This document shows positions 50,579-59,216 of a stretch of 64,000 nt of DNA, piece after piece. A program made the translations under genes and the position numbers. Source of the stretch: UBA5066 sp048500275 (lineage in GTDB: Bacteria; Acidobacteriota; Thermoanaerobaculia; UBA5066); the NCBI GenBank assembly GCA_048500275.1, contig JASNYI010000002.1, positions 992,001 to 1,056,000 of the forward strand, written 5' to 3'. The first letter of the stretch is position 1. The number at the start of each line of letters is the position of its first letter. The notes under the pieces are model-generated. The model was not told the origin of the DNA and did no database searches. It worked only from the letters and a program-made list of their open reading frames with translations.

Positions 50579-52860
50579 GCCAGATTCCCTCTAGAAACTT
50601 CGCCGCGGGCCTGGCGCTCGCTCTCGCCTTCTCGCTCTCTTCGCCGCTCGGAGCTGCGACCCGGCTCTCGTCCACCGCCTCGGCGAGGGACTTCCTCGCG
50701 GGGGACCTGGACGGGACCACGCTCACCTCCGACGGCCGCCTCACGCTCGGCCCCGTCTTCACTCCCAGGGCGTGGCCCGAGGAGGCAGCCGGCGCCGTCG
50801 TCTTCGGCGCGGCCTCGGACTCCCGGGGCCGCGTCTACGTGGCGACCGGCGGCGGGCAGGGGCGACTCTTCGTCTCCGAGCCCGACGGCAGCGTCAGGGT
50901 CCTCTTCGAGTCCGACTCCCCGAACGTCACGGCCGTGGCCGTCGGGCCGGGCGGCGAGGTGGCCTGCGCGACCTCCCCGGGAGGCCGGCTCTGGCGGGTC
51001 GACCCGAGGGCGAAGGACCCGGCGAAGTCCGGAGCGCCCGCGGGCGAGACGGGCGAGGCCGCCGTCTGGACCCTCGCGTTCGGCGGGGACGGGACGCTCT
51101 ACGCCGGGACCGGGACGAAGGGACGAATCTGGAAGGCCGGGCGCGACGCCCGTGCCTCGCTCCACGCGGAGATCGAGGACACGCACGTCCGCTCACTCCT
51201 CGTCCGGCCCGACGGGACCCTTCTCGCGGGGACCTCCGACCGCGGGCTCGTCGTCGCGGTCTCGGCCGACGGGAAGGTGAGGACGCTTCACGACTTCGCG
51301 AGACCCGAGGTGACGGCCCTCGTCCCGACGCCTCACGGGGCCGTCCTCGCGGTCGCCACGTCCGTCGAGGTCCCGCAGCTCTCCCAGCAGCGGAGCGAGC
51401 CAAGGAGCCCGGCCAGCCCGGCGGGCTCCGCGCCCGGTGCGCCAGGCGTGCCGGGAGCGCCCGGTGCTGCGCCCGAGCCCGTGCCGCAAGGGACGGTCTC
51501 CGTCTCCACCACGACGTCTCCCGTCCGCCCCGCTTCGCCGCCGGCCGCGAGGCGCGACGGGAACGGGGAGGTCGTGCTCATCGCGGCCGACGGCTTCGTG
51601 GAGCCGGAGTGGATCCTGCCGGAAGACACGATCTACGGCGCCCGCTGGGACGAAGAGCGCGGCGCGTTGCTCCTCGCGACGGGATCCCGCGGGCGCGTCT
51701 ACAGCCTGAAGGACCGTCGCCTCCGGGCCGAAGCCCAGGTCGACCAGAAGCAGGTCGTCTCGACGCCCGCGGTGCCCGGTGGGTTCGCGATCGTGGCGGC
51801 GACGGCGCCCGGAGTCTTCCGTCCCGTCCCGGGAAAGGGTGCTGCCCGGGGGAGCTACCTCTCCTCGGTCCGGGATGCCGGTCGGCTGGCCAGGTTCGGA
51901 TCCGCCCGGTTCGAGGGGTCGGTCCCCAAGGGCGCCGTCGTGACGCTCTCGGTTCGCTCCGGCAACAGCGACCGTCCCGACGGCACCTGGTCGGAATGGG
52001 CCCTCGCCGGCCGGACGGGGAGCGCAGACGTTCCCCCGGCCCGTTACTTCCAGTGGCGCGCGGAGCTCGCAGCGGCCCCGTCCGGGGAGGCGCCGGTCAT
52101 CGAGCGCGTCGACTTTTCGTGGGCCGAGCGCAACGCGCGTCCGATCCTCGAGAGCGTCACGGTCCTGGAGCCGGGCGCGGTCTATCCGCGCCCCGGGACG
52201 ACGGGGGGGCCCGCCGTCCTCTCGGTGACGAACCCCGACGAGAACGGCGCTTTCGCGGGCCTCGAGCCGCCGAAGGACGCCTCGGAGCCGACCGGGAAGA
52301 AGCTCTACCGGAAGGGATTCCGCACGGTGACCTGGAGGGGGAACGACCCCAACGGAGACTCCCTAAGGTACGACCTCGAGGCCCGGCGCGAGGGTTCGGA
52401 GGCGTGGTTCTCCATTCGGCGCGACGTCGAGGACTCGTATCTCTCCTTCGACACGACGCCCCTCCCGGACGGCCGCTACCGTTTCCGGGTCACCGCCTCG
52501 GACCGGGCCTCGAACGCGGAAGGTGAGTCCCTTTCGGCGTCCGGGGAGAGCGACCAGGTCCTCGTCGACGGGACACCCCCGACGCTGACGATCCTCGGTC
52601 GGAAGGCCGAGGGGGACCGGATCGTCCTCCGCGTGAGGGCGGTGGACGGGCTGTCGCCCCTCGTCCGGGCCGAAGGGACGGTTTCGGCAGACCGGTGGCG
52701 GCCCCTCGCGGCCGCCGACGGCGCGCTCGACGGCAGGGAGGAGGAGCTGACCCTGGACGTGCCGAAGCCCGAGGGCCCGGCCTTCCTTTCGATCCGCGTC
52801 GTCGACGCCTCGGGCAACAGCTCCGCCGTATCGGCCGAGTTCCCGGGAGACTTCCGGTGA
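50575..52860 (+). CDS. Secreted beta-propeller and Ig-like domain protein
   Basis: 761 residues with a signal peptide (NFAAGLALALAFSLSS). Residues about 60-260 have propeller-like repeats (VYVATGGGQGRLFVSEPDG, LYAGTGTKGRIWKAG, LLAGTSDRGLVVAVS). A Pro/Gly/Ala stretch near 283-300 (GAPGVPGAPG) interrupts the propeller, which resumes at about 340-390. The later half has Ig/fibronectin-like strands (RYRFRVTASDRASNAEG). It may bind a surface ligand. It lies between the S55 gene and a peptide ABC binding protein with 4-bp overlaps at both ends, so a joint role is suggested. Confidence 0.72.
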   Translation: MSQIPSRNFAAGLALALAFSLSSPLGAATRLSSTASARDFLAGDLDGTTLTSDGRLTLGPVFTPRAWPEEAAGAVVFGAASDSRGRVYVATGGGQGRLFVSEPDGSVRVLFESDSPNVTAVAVGPGGEVACATSPGGRLWRVDPRAKDPAKSGAPAGETGEAAVWTLAFGGDGTLYAGTGTKGRIWKAGRDARASLHAEIEDTHVRSLLVRPDGTLLAGTSDRGLVVAVSADGKVRTLHDFARPEVTALVPTPHGAVLAVATSVEVPQLSQQRSEPRSPASPAGSAPGAPGVPGAPGAAPEPVPQGTVSVSTTTSPVRPASPPAARRDGNGEVVLIAADGFVEPEWILPEDTIYGARWDEERGALLLATGSRGRVYSLKDRRLRAEAQVDQKQVVSTPAVPGGFAIVAATAPGVFRPVPGKGAARGSYLSSVRDAGRLARFGSARFEGSVPKGAVVTLSVRSGNSDRPDGTWSEWALAGRTGSADVPPARYFQWRAELAAAPSGEAPVIERVDFSWAERNARPILESVTVLEPGAVYPRPGTTGGPAVLSVTNPDENGAFAGLEPPKDASEPTGKKLYRKGFRTVTWRGNDPNGDSLRYDLEARREGSEAWFSIRRDVEDSYLSFDTTPLPDGRYRFRVTASDRASNAEGESLSASGESDQVLVDGTPPTLTILGRKAEGDRIVLRVRAVDGLSPLVRAEGTVSADRWRPLAAADGALDGREEELTLDVPKPEGPAFLSIRVVDASGNSSAVSAEFPGDFR

Positions 52861-54422
52861 GGAAGACACTCGCCGCCCTCGCCCTCCTCGTCGCATCCTG
52901 CGGCGGCCCCGTGGGCAAGGACCAGGACCGGGTCCTCCACCGGAGGCTCGAAGGGGAGCCCCAGACGCTCAACGCGCTCATCTCGACCTCGGATCCCGAG
53001 AACGTCGTCATCGCTCTCCTTCAACGGAACCTCCTCGACTTCGACGAGAGCCTGAACCTCGTCCCCGGACTGGCCGAGTCGATCGAGCCGGACGAGTCCG
53101 GTCTCGTCTACACCGTGACCCTTCGTGCCGGGGCGAGGTGGGAGGACGGCGCACCCGTCACGTCGGAGGACGTGAAGGCGACGCTCGAGGCCCTCCTCGA
53201 CCCGAAGACGCCGGCGCTCTACCGGAGGAGCTTCTTCGCCGACCTCGAGAAGGTCGAGATCCTGGACGCCCGTTCGGCCCGCGTGTCGTTCCGGAAGGCC
53301 TACGCGGCCCGGCGGGAGGCCTTCAACCTGCCGCTCCTTCCGGCCCGCCTCTACCGCGGGACCGACGTGGCGACGAACCCCGCGAACCGCAAGCCCCTCG
53401 CGACGGGGCCGTTCCGGCTCGCTTCCTGGGAGGCCGGGACGATCCGCCTCGTCAGGAATACCCAGTACTTCGGCGAGCCCCCGGCGTGGGAGCAGGTCGT
53501 CCTCCGGGTGGTCCCGGAGTCGGCGTCGGCGTTCCAGGGGCTCGTCACGGGAGCCCTCGACGAATCGCGCCTCAACGCGGTCCAGCGCGTCGAGGCGGCG
53601 AAGGAGCCGGCGCTCCGCGAGGTTCGCTACGACGAGCTGGCCTACACCTTCCTCGCCTGGAACAACCGGCTCCCGCAGTTCGAGGACCCGCGCGTCCGCC
53701 GCGCCCTCACGATGCTCATCGACCGGGAAGGGATCGCGGCGTCCCTTTACGGCGGGCTCGCCCGGCCCGCCAACGGTCCCCTGCCGCCGGGGCTCTGGGC
53801 TCACGACGCCACGCTCGCGCCCCTCCCGCACGACCCGGCGAAGGCAGCGGCGCTCCTCGACGAGGCGGGCTGGCGGAAGGGCAAGGACGGCGTGAGGGCG
53901 AAGTCCGGCGTCCGGCTCGCCTTCTCGCTCTCCTTCGGCGCGGGGAGCGACCGGCAGCGCCAGATCCCGGAGCTGGCCCAGCGCTCGTTCCGGGAGGCGG
54001 GCATCGACATGGCTCTCGTTCCGATGGAGTGGGGGGCGTTCGTCACTCGGATCGACGCGGGTGACTACGAGGCCTGCTCCCTCGCCCTGAACCTCGACCC
54101 GAACCCCGACCTGCGGCCCAACTGGCACTCCTCGCAGGTTCCTCCGAACGGCATGAACCACGCTTTCTACAGGAACCCGCGCGCGGACGCCCTGATGGAC
54201 GAGCTCGCCACCACCTTCGACCGCGGGAAGGCGACGGCGCTCTACGCCGAGCTCCAGAGGCTCATCGCCGAGGACCAGCCGTTCTCGTTCCTCCACACGG
54301 TGTCGGTGGCGTGGGGCGTCAGGAACCGGGTGGAGAACGTGAAGACCTCGCCGGTCGGTCTCTGGCTCTTCTGGCCCGGGGCGGCCGGATGGCAGCCGGC
54401 CCGCGCCGCGCGGCCGATCTGA
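52857..54422 (+). CDS. Peptide-type ABC transporter substrate-binding lipoprotein
   Basis: 521 residues, GTG start. A lipobox is at LALLVASC. The SBP family 5 pattern is clear: GEPQTLNALISTSDPENVV, YTVTLRAGARWEDGAPVTSEDV, NRKPLATGPFRLASWE and FEDPRVRRALTMLIDREGIA. Such proteins bind oligopeptides, nickel or other solutes for DppBC-type permeases. The next two genes encode those permeases. No ATPase gene is in this group, so the energy source is encoded elsewhere. Confidence 0.9.
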   Translation: MRKTLAALALLVASCGGPVGKDQDRVLHRRLEGEPQTLNALISTSDPENVVIALLQRNLLDFDESLNLVPGLAESIEPDESGLVYTVTLRAGARWEDGAPVTSEDVKATLEALLDPKTPALYRRSFFADLEKVEILDARSARVSFRKAYAARREAFNLPLLPARLYRGTDVATNPANRKPLATGPFRLASWEAGTIRLVRNTQYFGEPPAWEQVVLRVVPESASAFQGLVTGALDESRLNAVQRVEAAKEPALREVRYDELAYTFLAWNNRLPQFEDPRVRRALTMLIDREGIAASLYGGLARPANGPLPPGLWAHDATLAPLPHDPAKAAALLDEAGWRKGKDGVRAKSGVRLAFSLSFGAGSDRQRQIPELAQRSFREAGIDMALVPMEWGAFVTRIDAGDYEACSLALNLDPNPDLRPNWHSSQVPPNGMNHAFYRNPRADALMDELATTFDRGKATALYAELQRLIAEDQPFSFLHTVSVAWGVRNRVENVKTSPVGLWLFWPGAAGWQPARAARPI

Positions 54423-54445
54423 TCGGGAACCGGGCTCGCGCCGCG

Positions 54446-54451
54446 TAACAT
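54446..54451 (+). promoter_or_regulatory. -10 box (TAACAT) before the DppB-like gene
   Basis: TAACAT ends 8 nt before the GTG at 54460, which has no ribosome binding site. It could start a leaderless transcript for the permeases apart from the upstream genes. No -35 is clear. Confidence 0.35.
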
Positions 54452-54459
54452 CCCGCGAC

Positions 54460-55407
54460 GTGGCCCGGTTCCTCCTGCGGCGTTCCCTCGGCGCGGCCGC
54501 GACGCTCGTCGGCGTCCTCGTCGCCGTGTTCCTGCTGCTGTCTGCGGCGCCCGGCGACCCGGCGCGCCTCGCCTCGGGAGGGCCGCCCGGCCGCCGGGCC
54601 GGATCGGAGGAGGCGCTCGCCGCCTTCCGGCACGTCCACGGGCTCGACCGCCCCCTCCCCGCGCGCCTGGCGACCTGGCTCGGGTCGGCGGCGACGCTCG
54701 ACCTCGGCCGGTCGTTCCGCGACGGGCGTCCCGTCGTGGAGAGGATCGCCGAGACTCTGCCCGCGACGCTCGCGGTGAACGCTCTCGCGCTCCTCCTCGC
54801 CGCGGCCCTCGCCGTTCCGCTCGGGGTGGTCGCCGCCCGAAAGCCCGGGGGCGCTGTCGACCGCGCCTCCGCGCCCCTCCTCGACGCCCTCTTCTCCCTG
54901 CCGAGCTTCGCTCTCGGCCTCCTCCTCCTCCTCCTCTTCGCCGTGAAGCTGAGGTGGACGCCCGTCTTCGCGGACCTGTCGCTCGGCCTGCGGGGGATCG
55001 CCCTCCCGGTCGTCACGCTGGCCCTCGTCGCCCTGGCGCCGATCGCGCGCGTGACCCGGGCCGCCGTGGGGGCCGCGCTGGCCTCGCCCGCGGCGCTCTC
55101 AGGGAGAGCCCGGGGCGAATCGCCCCGGGAGGAGACCCTGCGGGCCCTCCGGCGCGCGGTTCCCGCCTTCGCCGGGCTCGGCGCGGCGCTCGTCCCGCAG
55201 CTCGTCGCGGGTTCCGTCCTCGTGGAGCGGGTTTTCGGCGTTCCGGGGACCGGGCAGCTCCTCGCGGACTCGGTCTTCTCCCGCGACCTGCCGACGGTCC
55301 TCGGCCTGACTCTCGTCTCGGGCCTCGCCGTCGTCGTGGCGACGCTCGCCGCCGACGCGGCCGCCGCGCTCTCCGACGCGCGGGTCGTCGAAGGGGAGGA
55401 GCCGTGA
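54460..55407 (+). CDS. Peptide-type ABC permease (DppB-like)
   Basis: 315 residues with six membrane segments. DppB-type start ARFLLRRSLGAAATLVGVLVA and APGDPARL, then the LGRSFRDGRPVVERIAETLPAT segment. The EAA loop is degenerate: after ALSGRARGES comes AVPAFAGLGAALVPQLVAGSVLVERVFGVPGTGQLL. It forms the channel with the following permease. GTG start. The upstream binding protein ends 37 bp before. Confidence 0.88.
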   Translation: MARFLLRRSLGAAATLVGVLVAVFLLLSAAPGDPARLASGGPPGRRAGSEEALAAFRHVHGLDRPLPARLATWLGSAATLDLGRSFRDGRPVVERIAETLPATLAVNALALLLAAALAVPLGVVAARKPGGAVDRASAPLLDALFSLPSFALGLLLLLLFAVKLRWTPVFADLSLGLRGIALPVVTLALVALAPIARVTRAAVGAALASPAALSGRARGESPREETLRALRRAVPAFAGLGAALVPQLVAGSVLVERVFGVPGTGQLLADSVFSRDLPTVLGLTLVSGLAVVVATLAADAAAALSDARVVEGEEP

Positions 55408-56249
55408 ACCGCCTGCGCTCCGCCCGGCGGCGTCTCCTCGTCCTCGCGTGCTTCCCGCTCATTGCGCTCTTCGCGCCGCTGCTGGCGCGGGAGCGGCCCC
55501 CGGACGGGCCGGCCATTCTCGCGAGAGCGGCGGCTCTCGTTCCGTTCGACCCGAACGCGACGGACCTCGGGGCGCGTCTGCAGCCCCCCGGTCCGGTCCA
55601 TCTCCTCGGTACCGACGACCTGGGCCGGGACGTCCTCTCACGCCTTCTGCACGGCGCGCGCGTCTCGGTGTCGGTCGGCCTCGCCGCCGCGGCGCTCGCG
55701 TTCCTCGCCGGGACGATCCTGGGCGGGGCGGCCGGCGCGTTCGGGCCTCGCGCCGACCGCCCGATCCTCTTCGTCACCGGTGTCGTCCAGGCGTTCCCGG
55801 CCCTCGTCCTGGTGGCCGCCGGGGCGGCGCTGGCGCCGCCGTCGGCGTACACGGCGGTCGTTCTCATCGCCCTCACCGGCTGGCCCGAGGTGGCCCGCCT
55901 CGTCCGCGCCGAGGCCCTCCGCCTCTCCCTATCGCCGCACGTCGAGGCGGCGCGGGCCGCGGGCGCCTCCCGCACGCGAGTCCTCTTCGTCCACGTCCTG
56001 CCGGGGGCGGTGGCGCCGGCCGTCGCCACCGTCCCCTACGTCCTCGGCGGCGCCGTCCTCCTGGAGGCTTCCCTGTCGTTCCTCGGCCTCGGGACACCTC
56101 CCCCTTCCGCCTCGTGGGGAAGGGCTCTCGCCGACGCCCGGGAGAGCCTCACGACCGCCTGGTGGTGCGTGTTCCCACCCGCGGTCGCGCTCTTCCTCTT
56201 CGTCCTCTCGGCGAGAAGGCTGGGCGAGTCGCTCTCCGAAAGCCGCTAG
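55404..56249 (+). CDS. Peptide-type ABC permease (DppC-like)
   Basis: 281 residues. GTG start at 55404, after GGGGAGGA, overlapping the previous stop by 4 bp. DppC features: HLLGTDDLGRDVLSRLLHGARVS, then EAARAAGASRTRVLFVHVLPG as the EAA loop contacting the ATPase, and EASLSFLGLGTPPPSASWGRAL. The last gene of the importer set. Its TAG stop forms the start of TAGAAT, the -10 of coaD. Confidence 0.9.
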   Translation: MNRLRSARRRLLVLACFPLIALFAPLLARERPPDGPAILARAAALVPFDPNATDLGARLQPPGPVHLLGTDDLGRDVLSRLLHGARVSVSVGLAAAALAFLAGTILGGAAGAFGPRADRPILFVTGVVQAFPALVLVAAGAALAPPSAYTAVVLIALTGWPEVARLVRAEALRLSLSPHVEAARAAGASRTRVLFVHVLPGAVAPAVATVPYVLGGAVLLEASLSFLGLGTPPPSASWGRALADARESLTTAWWCVFPPAVALFLFVLSARRLGESLSESR

Positions 56250-56252
56250 AAT
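56247..56252 (+). promoter_or_regulatory. -10 box (TAGAAT) of coaD overlapping the upstream stop
   Basis: TAGAAT uses the TAG stop of the DppC-like gene and ends 11 nt before the coaD ATG. No ribosome binding site follows, so coaD is probably read from a very short leader. Confidence 0.45.
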
Positions 56253-56263
56253 CGCCGCATCAG

Positions 56264-56758
56264 ATGAGAATCGCCGTCTACCCGGGCTCGTTCGACCCGA
56301 TGACGAACGGGCACGTCGACATCGTCCGTCGCGGGGTCCACATCTTCGACCGCGTCCTCGTCGCCGTCCTCTGCAACACCGAGAAGGCGCCTCTCTTCAG
56401 CGTGGAGGAGCGCGTCCGGATGACGCAGGCCGTGTTTCGCGGGGAGCCGAAGGTGAAGGTGAAGGCCTTCTCCGGCCTTCTCATCAATTTCCTCCGGAGC
56501 GAGAAGACGAACATCGTCCTGCGCGGCCTGCGCGTCGTCTCGGACTTCGAGTACGAGTTCCAGATGGCGCTCATGAACCGGCGGCTCGACCCCGAGGTGG
56601 AGACCGTCTTCCTGACGCCGAAGGAGGAGCTCTCGTATCTCTCGAGCCGCCTCGTCAAGGAGGTCCACCGGCTCGGGGGAGACGTGTCCGGCCTCGTTCC
56701 GCCGCTCGTCTACCGCTCGCTGAAGAAGAAGCTCCCGAACGGCGCCGCGGGCGCCTGA
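56264..56758 (+). CDS. coaD: Phosphopantetheine adenylyltransferase
   Basis: 164 residues. The nucleotidyltransferase start AVYPGSFDPMTNGHVDIVRR holds the TxGH-like NGH motif. FSGLLINFLRSEKTNIVLRGLRVVSDFEYEFQMALMNRRL-type residues and the YLSSRLVKEV motif complete the family. It makes dephospho-CoA from phosphopantetheine and ATP. Length is normal. It ends 4 bp from the convergent thioesterase gene. Confidence 0.95.
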   Translation: MRIAVYPGSFDPMTNGHVDIVRRGVHIFDRVLVAVLCNTEKAPLFSVEERVRMTQAVFRGEPKVKVKAFSGLLINFLRSEKTNIVLRGLRVVSDFEYEFQMALMNRRLDPEVETVFLTPKEELSYLSSRLVKEVHRLGGDVSGLVPPLVYRSLKKKLPNGAAGA

Positions 56759-56762
56759 CGGG

Positions 56763-57182
56763 TCAGCTCCCGGCGAAGGCGGCCAGCGCCGTTCGCACCG
56801 GCTCCGGCACGGCGGTCGGTCTCCCGGTCGCCCGGTCGACGAAGAGGTGGACCGTCTCGCCCTCCACCGCGATCGCCCCGCCCGGCAGCAACACCTGGTA
56901 GGCGAACGTGCATCCCCGGCTCCTCACGGCGGCGAGTCGCGTCGCAACGCGGACGACGTCGCCGTACCGGGCCGGGCGCCGGAAACGCGCCGCGAGATCG
57001 CTGACGACGATGTTGACCCCCTCGGCCTCCATCCGGGCGTAGGGGTACCCGGCGGCGTCGCAGTACTCCGTCCGGCCCACCTCGAACCAGACGACGTACG
57101 AGCCGTGGTAGACGACTCCCTGGGCGTCGGTCTCCGCGTACCGGACCTTCACGTCGGTCTCGACCCAGCGTCCGTTCTCCAC
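56763..57182 (-). CDS. YbgC-type acyl-CoA thioesterase
   Basis: 139 residues. The hotdog fold with the YbgC motif is clear: VRYAETDAQGVVYHGSYVVWFEVGRTEY, whose Asp is the catalytic residue. VVSDLAARFRRPARYGDVV is the central strand. It hydrolyses short or aromatic acyl-CoAs. YbgC is often beside tol genes, but here it is distant from them. The GTG at 57182 is preferred: TAGTCT ends 7 nt upstream, so the longer start at 57254 lies within the divergent pabB gene. Confidence 0.88.
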   Translation of the reverse strand: MENGRWVETDVKVRYAETDAQGVVYHGSYVVWFEVGRTEYCDAAGYPYARMEAEGVNIVVSDLAARFRRPARYGDVVRVATRLAAVRSRGCTFAYQVLLPGGAIAVEGETVHLFVDRATGRPTAVPEPVRTALAAFAGS

Positions 57183-57188
57183 GCTTCG

Positions 57189-57195
57189 TAGACTA
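57189..57195. promoter_or_regulatory. Overlapping divergent -10 boxes in a 20-bp gap
   Basis: The 7-mer TAGACTA reads TAGACT forward (57189-57194), 8 nt before the pabB GTG, and TAGTCT backward (57195-57190), 7 nt before the thioesterase GTG. Only 20 bp separate the two start codons. The -35 regions would lie inside the opposite genes. Confidence 0.55.
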
Positions 57196-57202
57196 CCCGA
57201 GC

Positions 57203-58417
57203 GTGCGCTCCTCCTCCGTCTTCCTGCGCGGCCCCGGCTGGAGGCTTCCGTCACCGCTCGACCTCAGCGACCCGATCGAGGTCCGCGAGGTGGCCCGCGA
57301 CCGGCCGGAGGAGCTCCCTGCGCTCCTGGGCTGGCTCGACGAGGTCGCGGGCTCTCGCCGCCCGGATCGGATCGCGGCGGGCTTCCTGACGTACGAGGCG
57401 GGCGTGGCGCTGGAGGGCTCGCGGGACTTCTTCCGGCCTCCCTCGACGTGTCTCGCGTGGTTCGGGCTCTTCGAGATCGCGACCGGGCCGGGATCGGAGC
57501 CGCCCGCTTCGCCCGCGCCGGAGCCGGGCGGCGCGGGCGAGACCGGAGGGGAGCCGTCCGGTTCGCCCGGCCCGGAGCCGACTTCCGACCTGGACGTCGC
57601 GGGCTGGACCGCGGCCGTCGCCGAGCTCCGCGCCGGCATCGCGCGCGGGGACGTCTACCAGGCGAACCTCACGCGGCGGACGACCCGCACTCTGGAGGTC
57701 TCGCCACGCCGGCTCGCCGACCTCCTCTGGGAGGACAACCCGGTCCCGTACGCGATCTGCGTCGAGACGGGGCGGGCGGCCGTCGTCTCGAACTCGCCGG
57801 AGCTGTTCCTCGACGTCGACCCGTCGTCCCGGCGCGTCGCCTCCGCCCCGATCAAGGGGACCGTCCCGCGCCTTCTCGGCGGGAGCGAAGCAGCAGCTCG
57901 AACCGCCCTCCTCGATTCCGCAAAGGACGCCGCCGAGCACCTGATGATCGTCGACCTGATCCGCAACGACCTGGGGCGGGTCTGCGAGGCGGGGAGCGTC
58001 CAAGTCCCCCGGTTCCGGACCGTGCGGAGCTTCCGCCACCTCCACCACCTCGAGTCGACGGTGGAGGGGACGCTCCGGGCCGGGACCCGGGTCTCTGATC
58101 TCCTCCTCGCGACGCTTCCGGGCGGGTCGATCACGGGCGCGCCGAAACGGGCGGCGCTCGGCTTCATCCGGAGGCTCGAGCCGGTGGCGCGCGGCCCCTA
58201 CACCGGCGCGGCCGGCTACGTACGCGGCGACGGGACGGTCGTCCTCGACGTCGCCATCCGCACCGCGGTCGTCACGGCGGGAACCGTCGCCTACCATGCC
58301 GGCGGCGGGATCGTCTGGGACTCGGACCCGGTGGCGGAGTGGGAGGAGACCGAGACGAAATCCCGCGAGTTCTTCCGGGCGCTGGCCGCGGCGGCGCGCC
58401 CGAGCGAGGTCCCATGA
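57203..58417 (+). CDS. pabB: Aminodeoxychorismate synthase component I
   Basis: 404 residues. The chorismate-binding core is complete: GDVYQANLTRRTTRTLE, SNSPELFLDV, ASAPIKGTVPR, SAKDAAEHLMIVDLIRNDLGR, LPGGSITGAPKRA and GAAGYVRGDGT. The Lys of PIKGT is the residue that marks PabB rather than TrpE. It makes aminodeoxychorismate for folate with a glutaminase (PabA), not present here. Residues about 98-130 form a Pro/Gly/Glu insert. GTG start with an extremely short leader. Overlaps pabC by 4 bp. Confidence 0.92.
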   Translation: MRSSSVFLRGPGWRLPSPLDLSDPIEVREVARDRPEELPALLGWLDEVAGSRRPDRIAAGFLTYEAGVALEGSRDFFRPPSTCLAWFGLFEIATGPGSEPPASPAPEPGGAGETGGEPSGSPGPEPTSDLDVAGWTAAVAELRAGIARGDVYQANLTRRTTRTLEVSPRRLADLLWEDNPVPYAICVETGRAAVVSNSPELFLDVDPSSRRVASAPIKGTVPRLLGGSEAAARTALLDSAKDAAEHLMIVDLIRNDLGRVCEAGSVQVPRFRTVRSFRHLHHLESTVEGTLRAGTRVSDLLLATLPGGSITGAPKRAALGFIRRLEPVARGPYTGAAGYVRGDGTVVLDVAIRTAVVTAGTVAYHAGGGIVWDSDPVAEWEETETKSREFFRALAAAARPSEVP

Positions 58418-59193
58418 GCCCCGAACCCGTCCCTTTCGACTCTCCCGCCGTCGAGCGCGGCCTCGGCTTCTTCGAGACGATCCTCCTCGTCGGCCGGCGG
58501 GCCGTCCTCTGGGAACCCCACGCTCGCCGTCTCCTCGCGTCCCTCGCGGCGCTCGACCTGCCGGCGCCGTCGGACGAGGTCCTCGAATCGACGGCGCGCG
58601 CGGCCCTGGGAGGAGTCGAGGACGGCGACGGAGAGCGGGCCCTTCGCCTTTCCTGGATCGCCGTGGGGACGGACCCCGATTCGCCCGCCTCCTGGCGTCT
58701 CGACGCGTCGGTGAGAGCGATCCCCGCGAACACGCTCGCCCGGCGGGCCGGGTCGAGGGCCGTCACCGCCCCGGAGAGATTCCGCCGCGACTCTCCCGGG
58801 TTCAAGTCGACGAGCTACTTCGGCGCCGTCGCGGCGCTCCGGCACGCGCGGCGCTCCGGCGGCGACGAGGCCCTCTTCCGCGACGGCGGCCTCTACGTGG
58901 AAGGGGCGTCCACCGGGCTCGTCGCCTGGAACGGCGGCCGGCTCGCCGGGCTCGGGCCGGGCGGGCTCCCGTCGGTCACGGCCGAGGCCTTCCTCGAGGG
59001 CACGGGAGAGCGAAGGGGAGTCGCGCGGGAGGAGCTCTCCGCCGGCGCGATCCTCCTCGGCTCGCTGACGACGGCCGTCCCGCTCCTCTCCCTCGACGGA
59101 GAGGAGTGCGCTGTGCCGCCCGCCATGCTCCTGGCCTGCGAGTCGTTCCGCCAGCGCCTCCTGACCGACGCCGCATTGCAGAAAAAGCTCTAG
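58414..59193 (+). CDS. pabC: Aminodeoxychorismate lyase (class IV aminotransferase)
   Basis: 259 residues. The class IV PLP fold shows GLGFFETILLV and HARRLLASL near the start, the PLP Lys probably in FKSTSYFGAVAAL, and VEGASTGLVAWNGG (the family EGS/TxxNL-type region, here EGASTG). It releases pyruvate to give p-aminobenzoate. The substitution in the ExxxSN motif weakens certainty slightly. Its TAG stop overlaps a TAGACT hexamer upstream of the SDR gene. Confidence 0.87.
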   Translation: MSPEPVPFDSPAVERGLGFFETILLVGRRAVLWEPHARRLLASLAALDLPAPSDEVLESTARAALGGVEDGDGERALRLSWIAVGTDPDSPASWRLDASVRAIPANTLARRAGSRAVTAPERFRRDSPGFKSTSYFGAVAALRHARRSGGDEALFRDGGLYVEGASTGLVAWNGGRLAGLGPGGLPSVTAEAFLEGTGERRGVAREELSAGAILLGSLTTAVPLLSLDGEECAVPPAMLLACESFRQRLLTDAALQKKL

Positions 59194-59196
59194 ACT
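59191..59196 (+). promoter_or_regulatory. -10-like box (TAGACT) overlapping the pabC stop
   Basis: TAGACT begins with the pabC stop and ends 20 nt before the ATG at 59217. Unlike other cases in the window a ribosome binding site (GGAAGAGAGG) fits in between, so a short conventional leader of about 13 nt is likely. Confidence 0.35.
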
Positions 59197-59216
59197 GAAG
59201 GGAAGAGAGGCACGGT

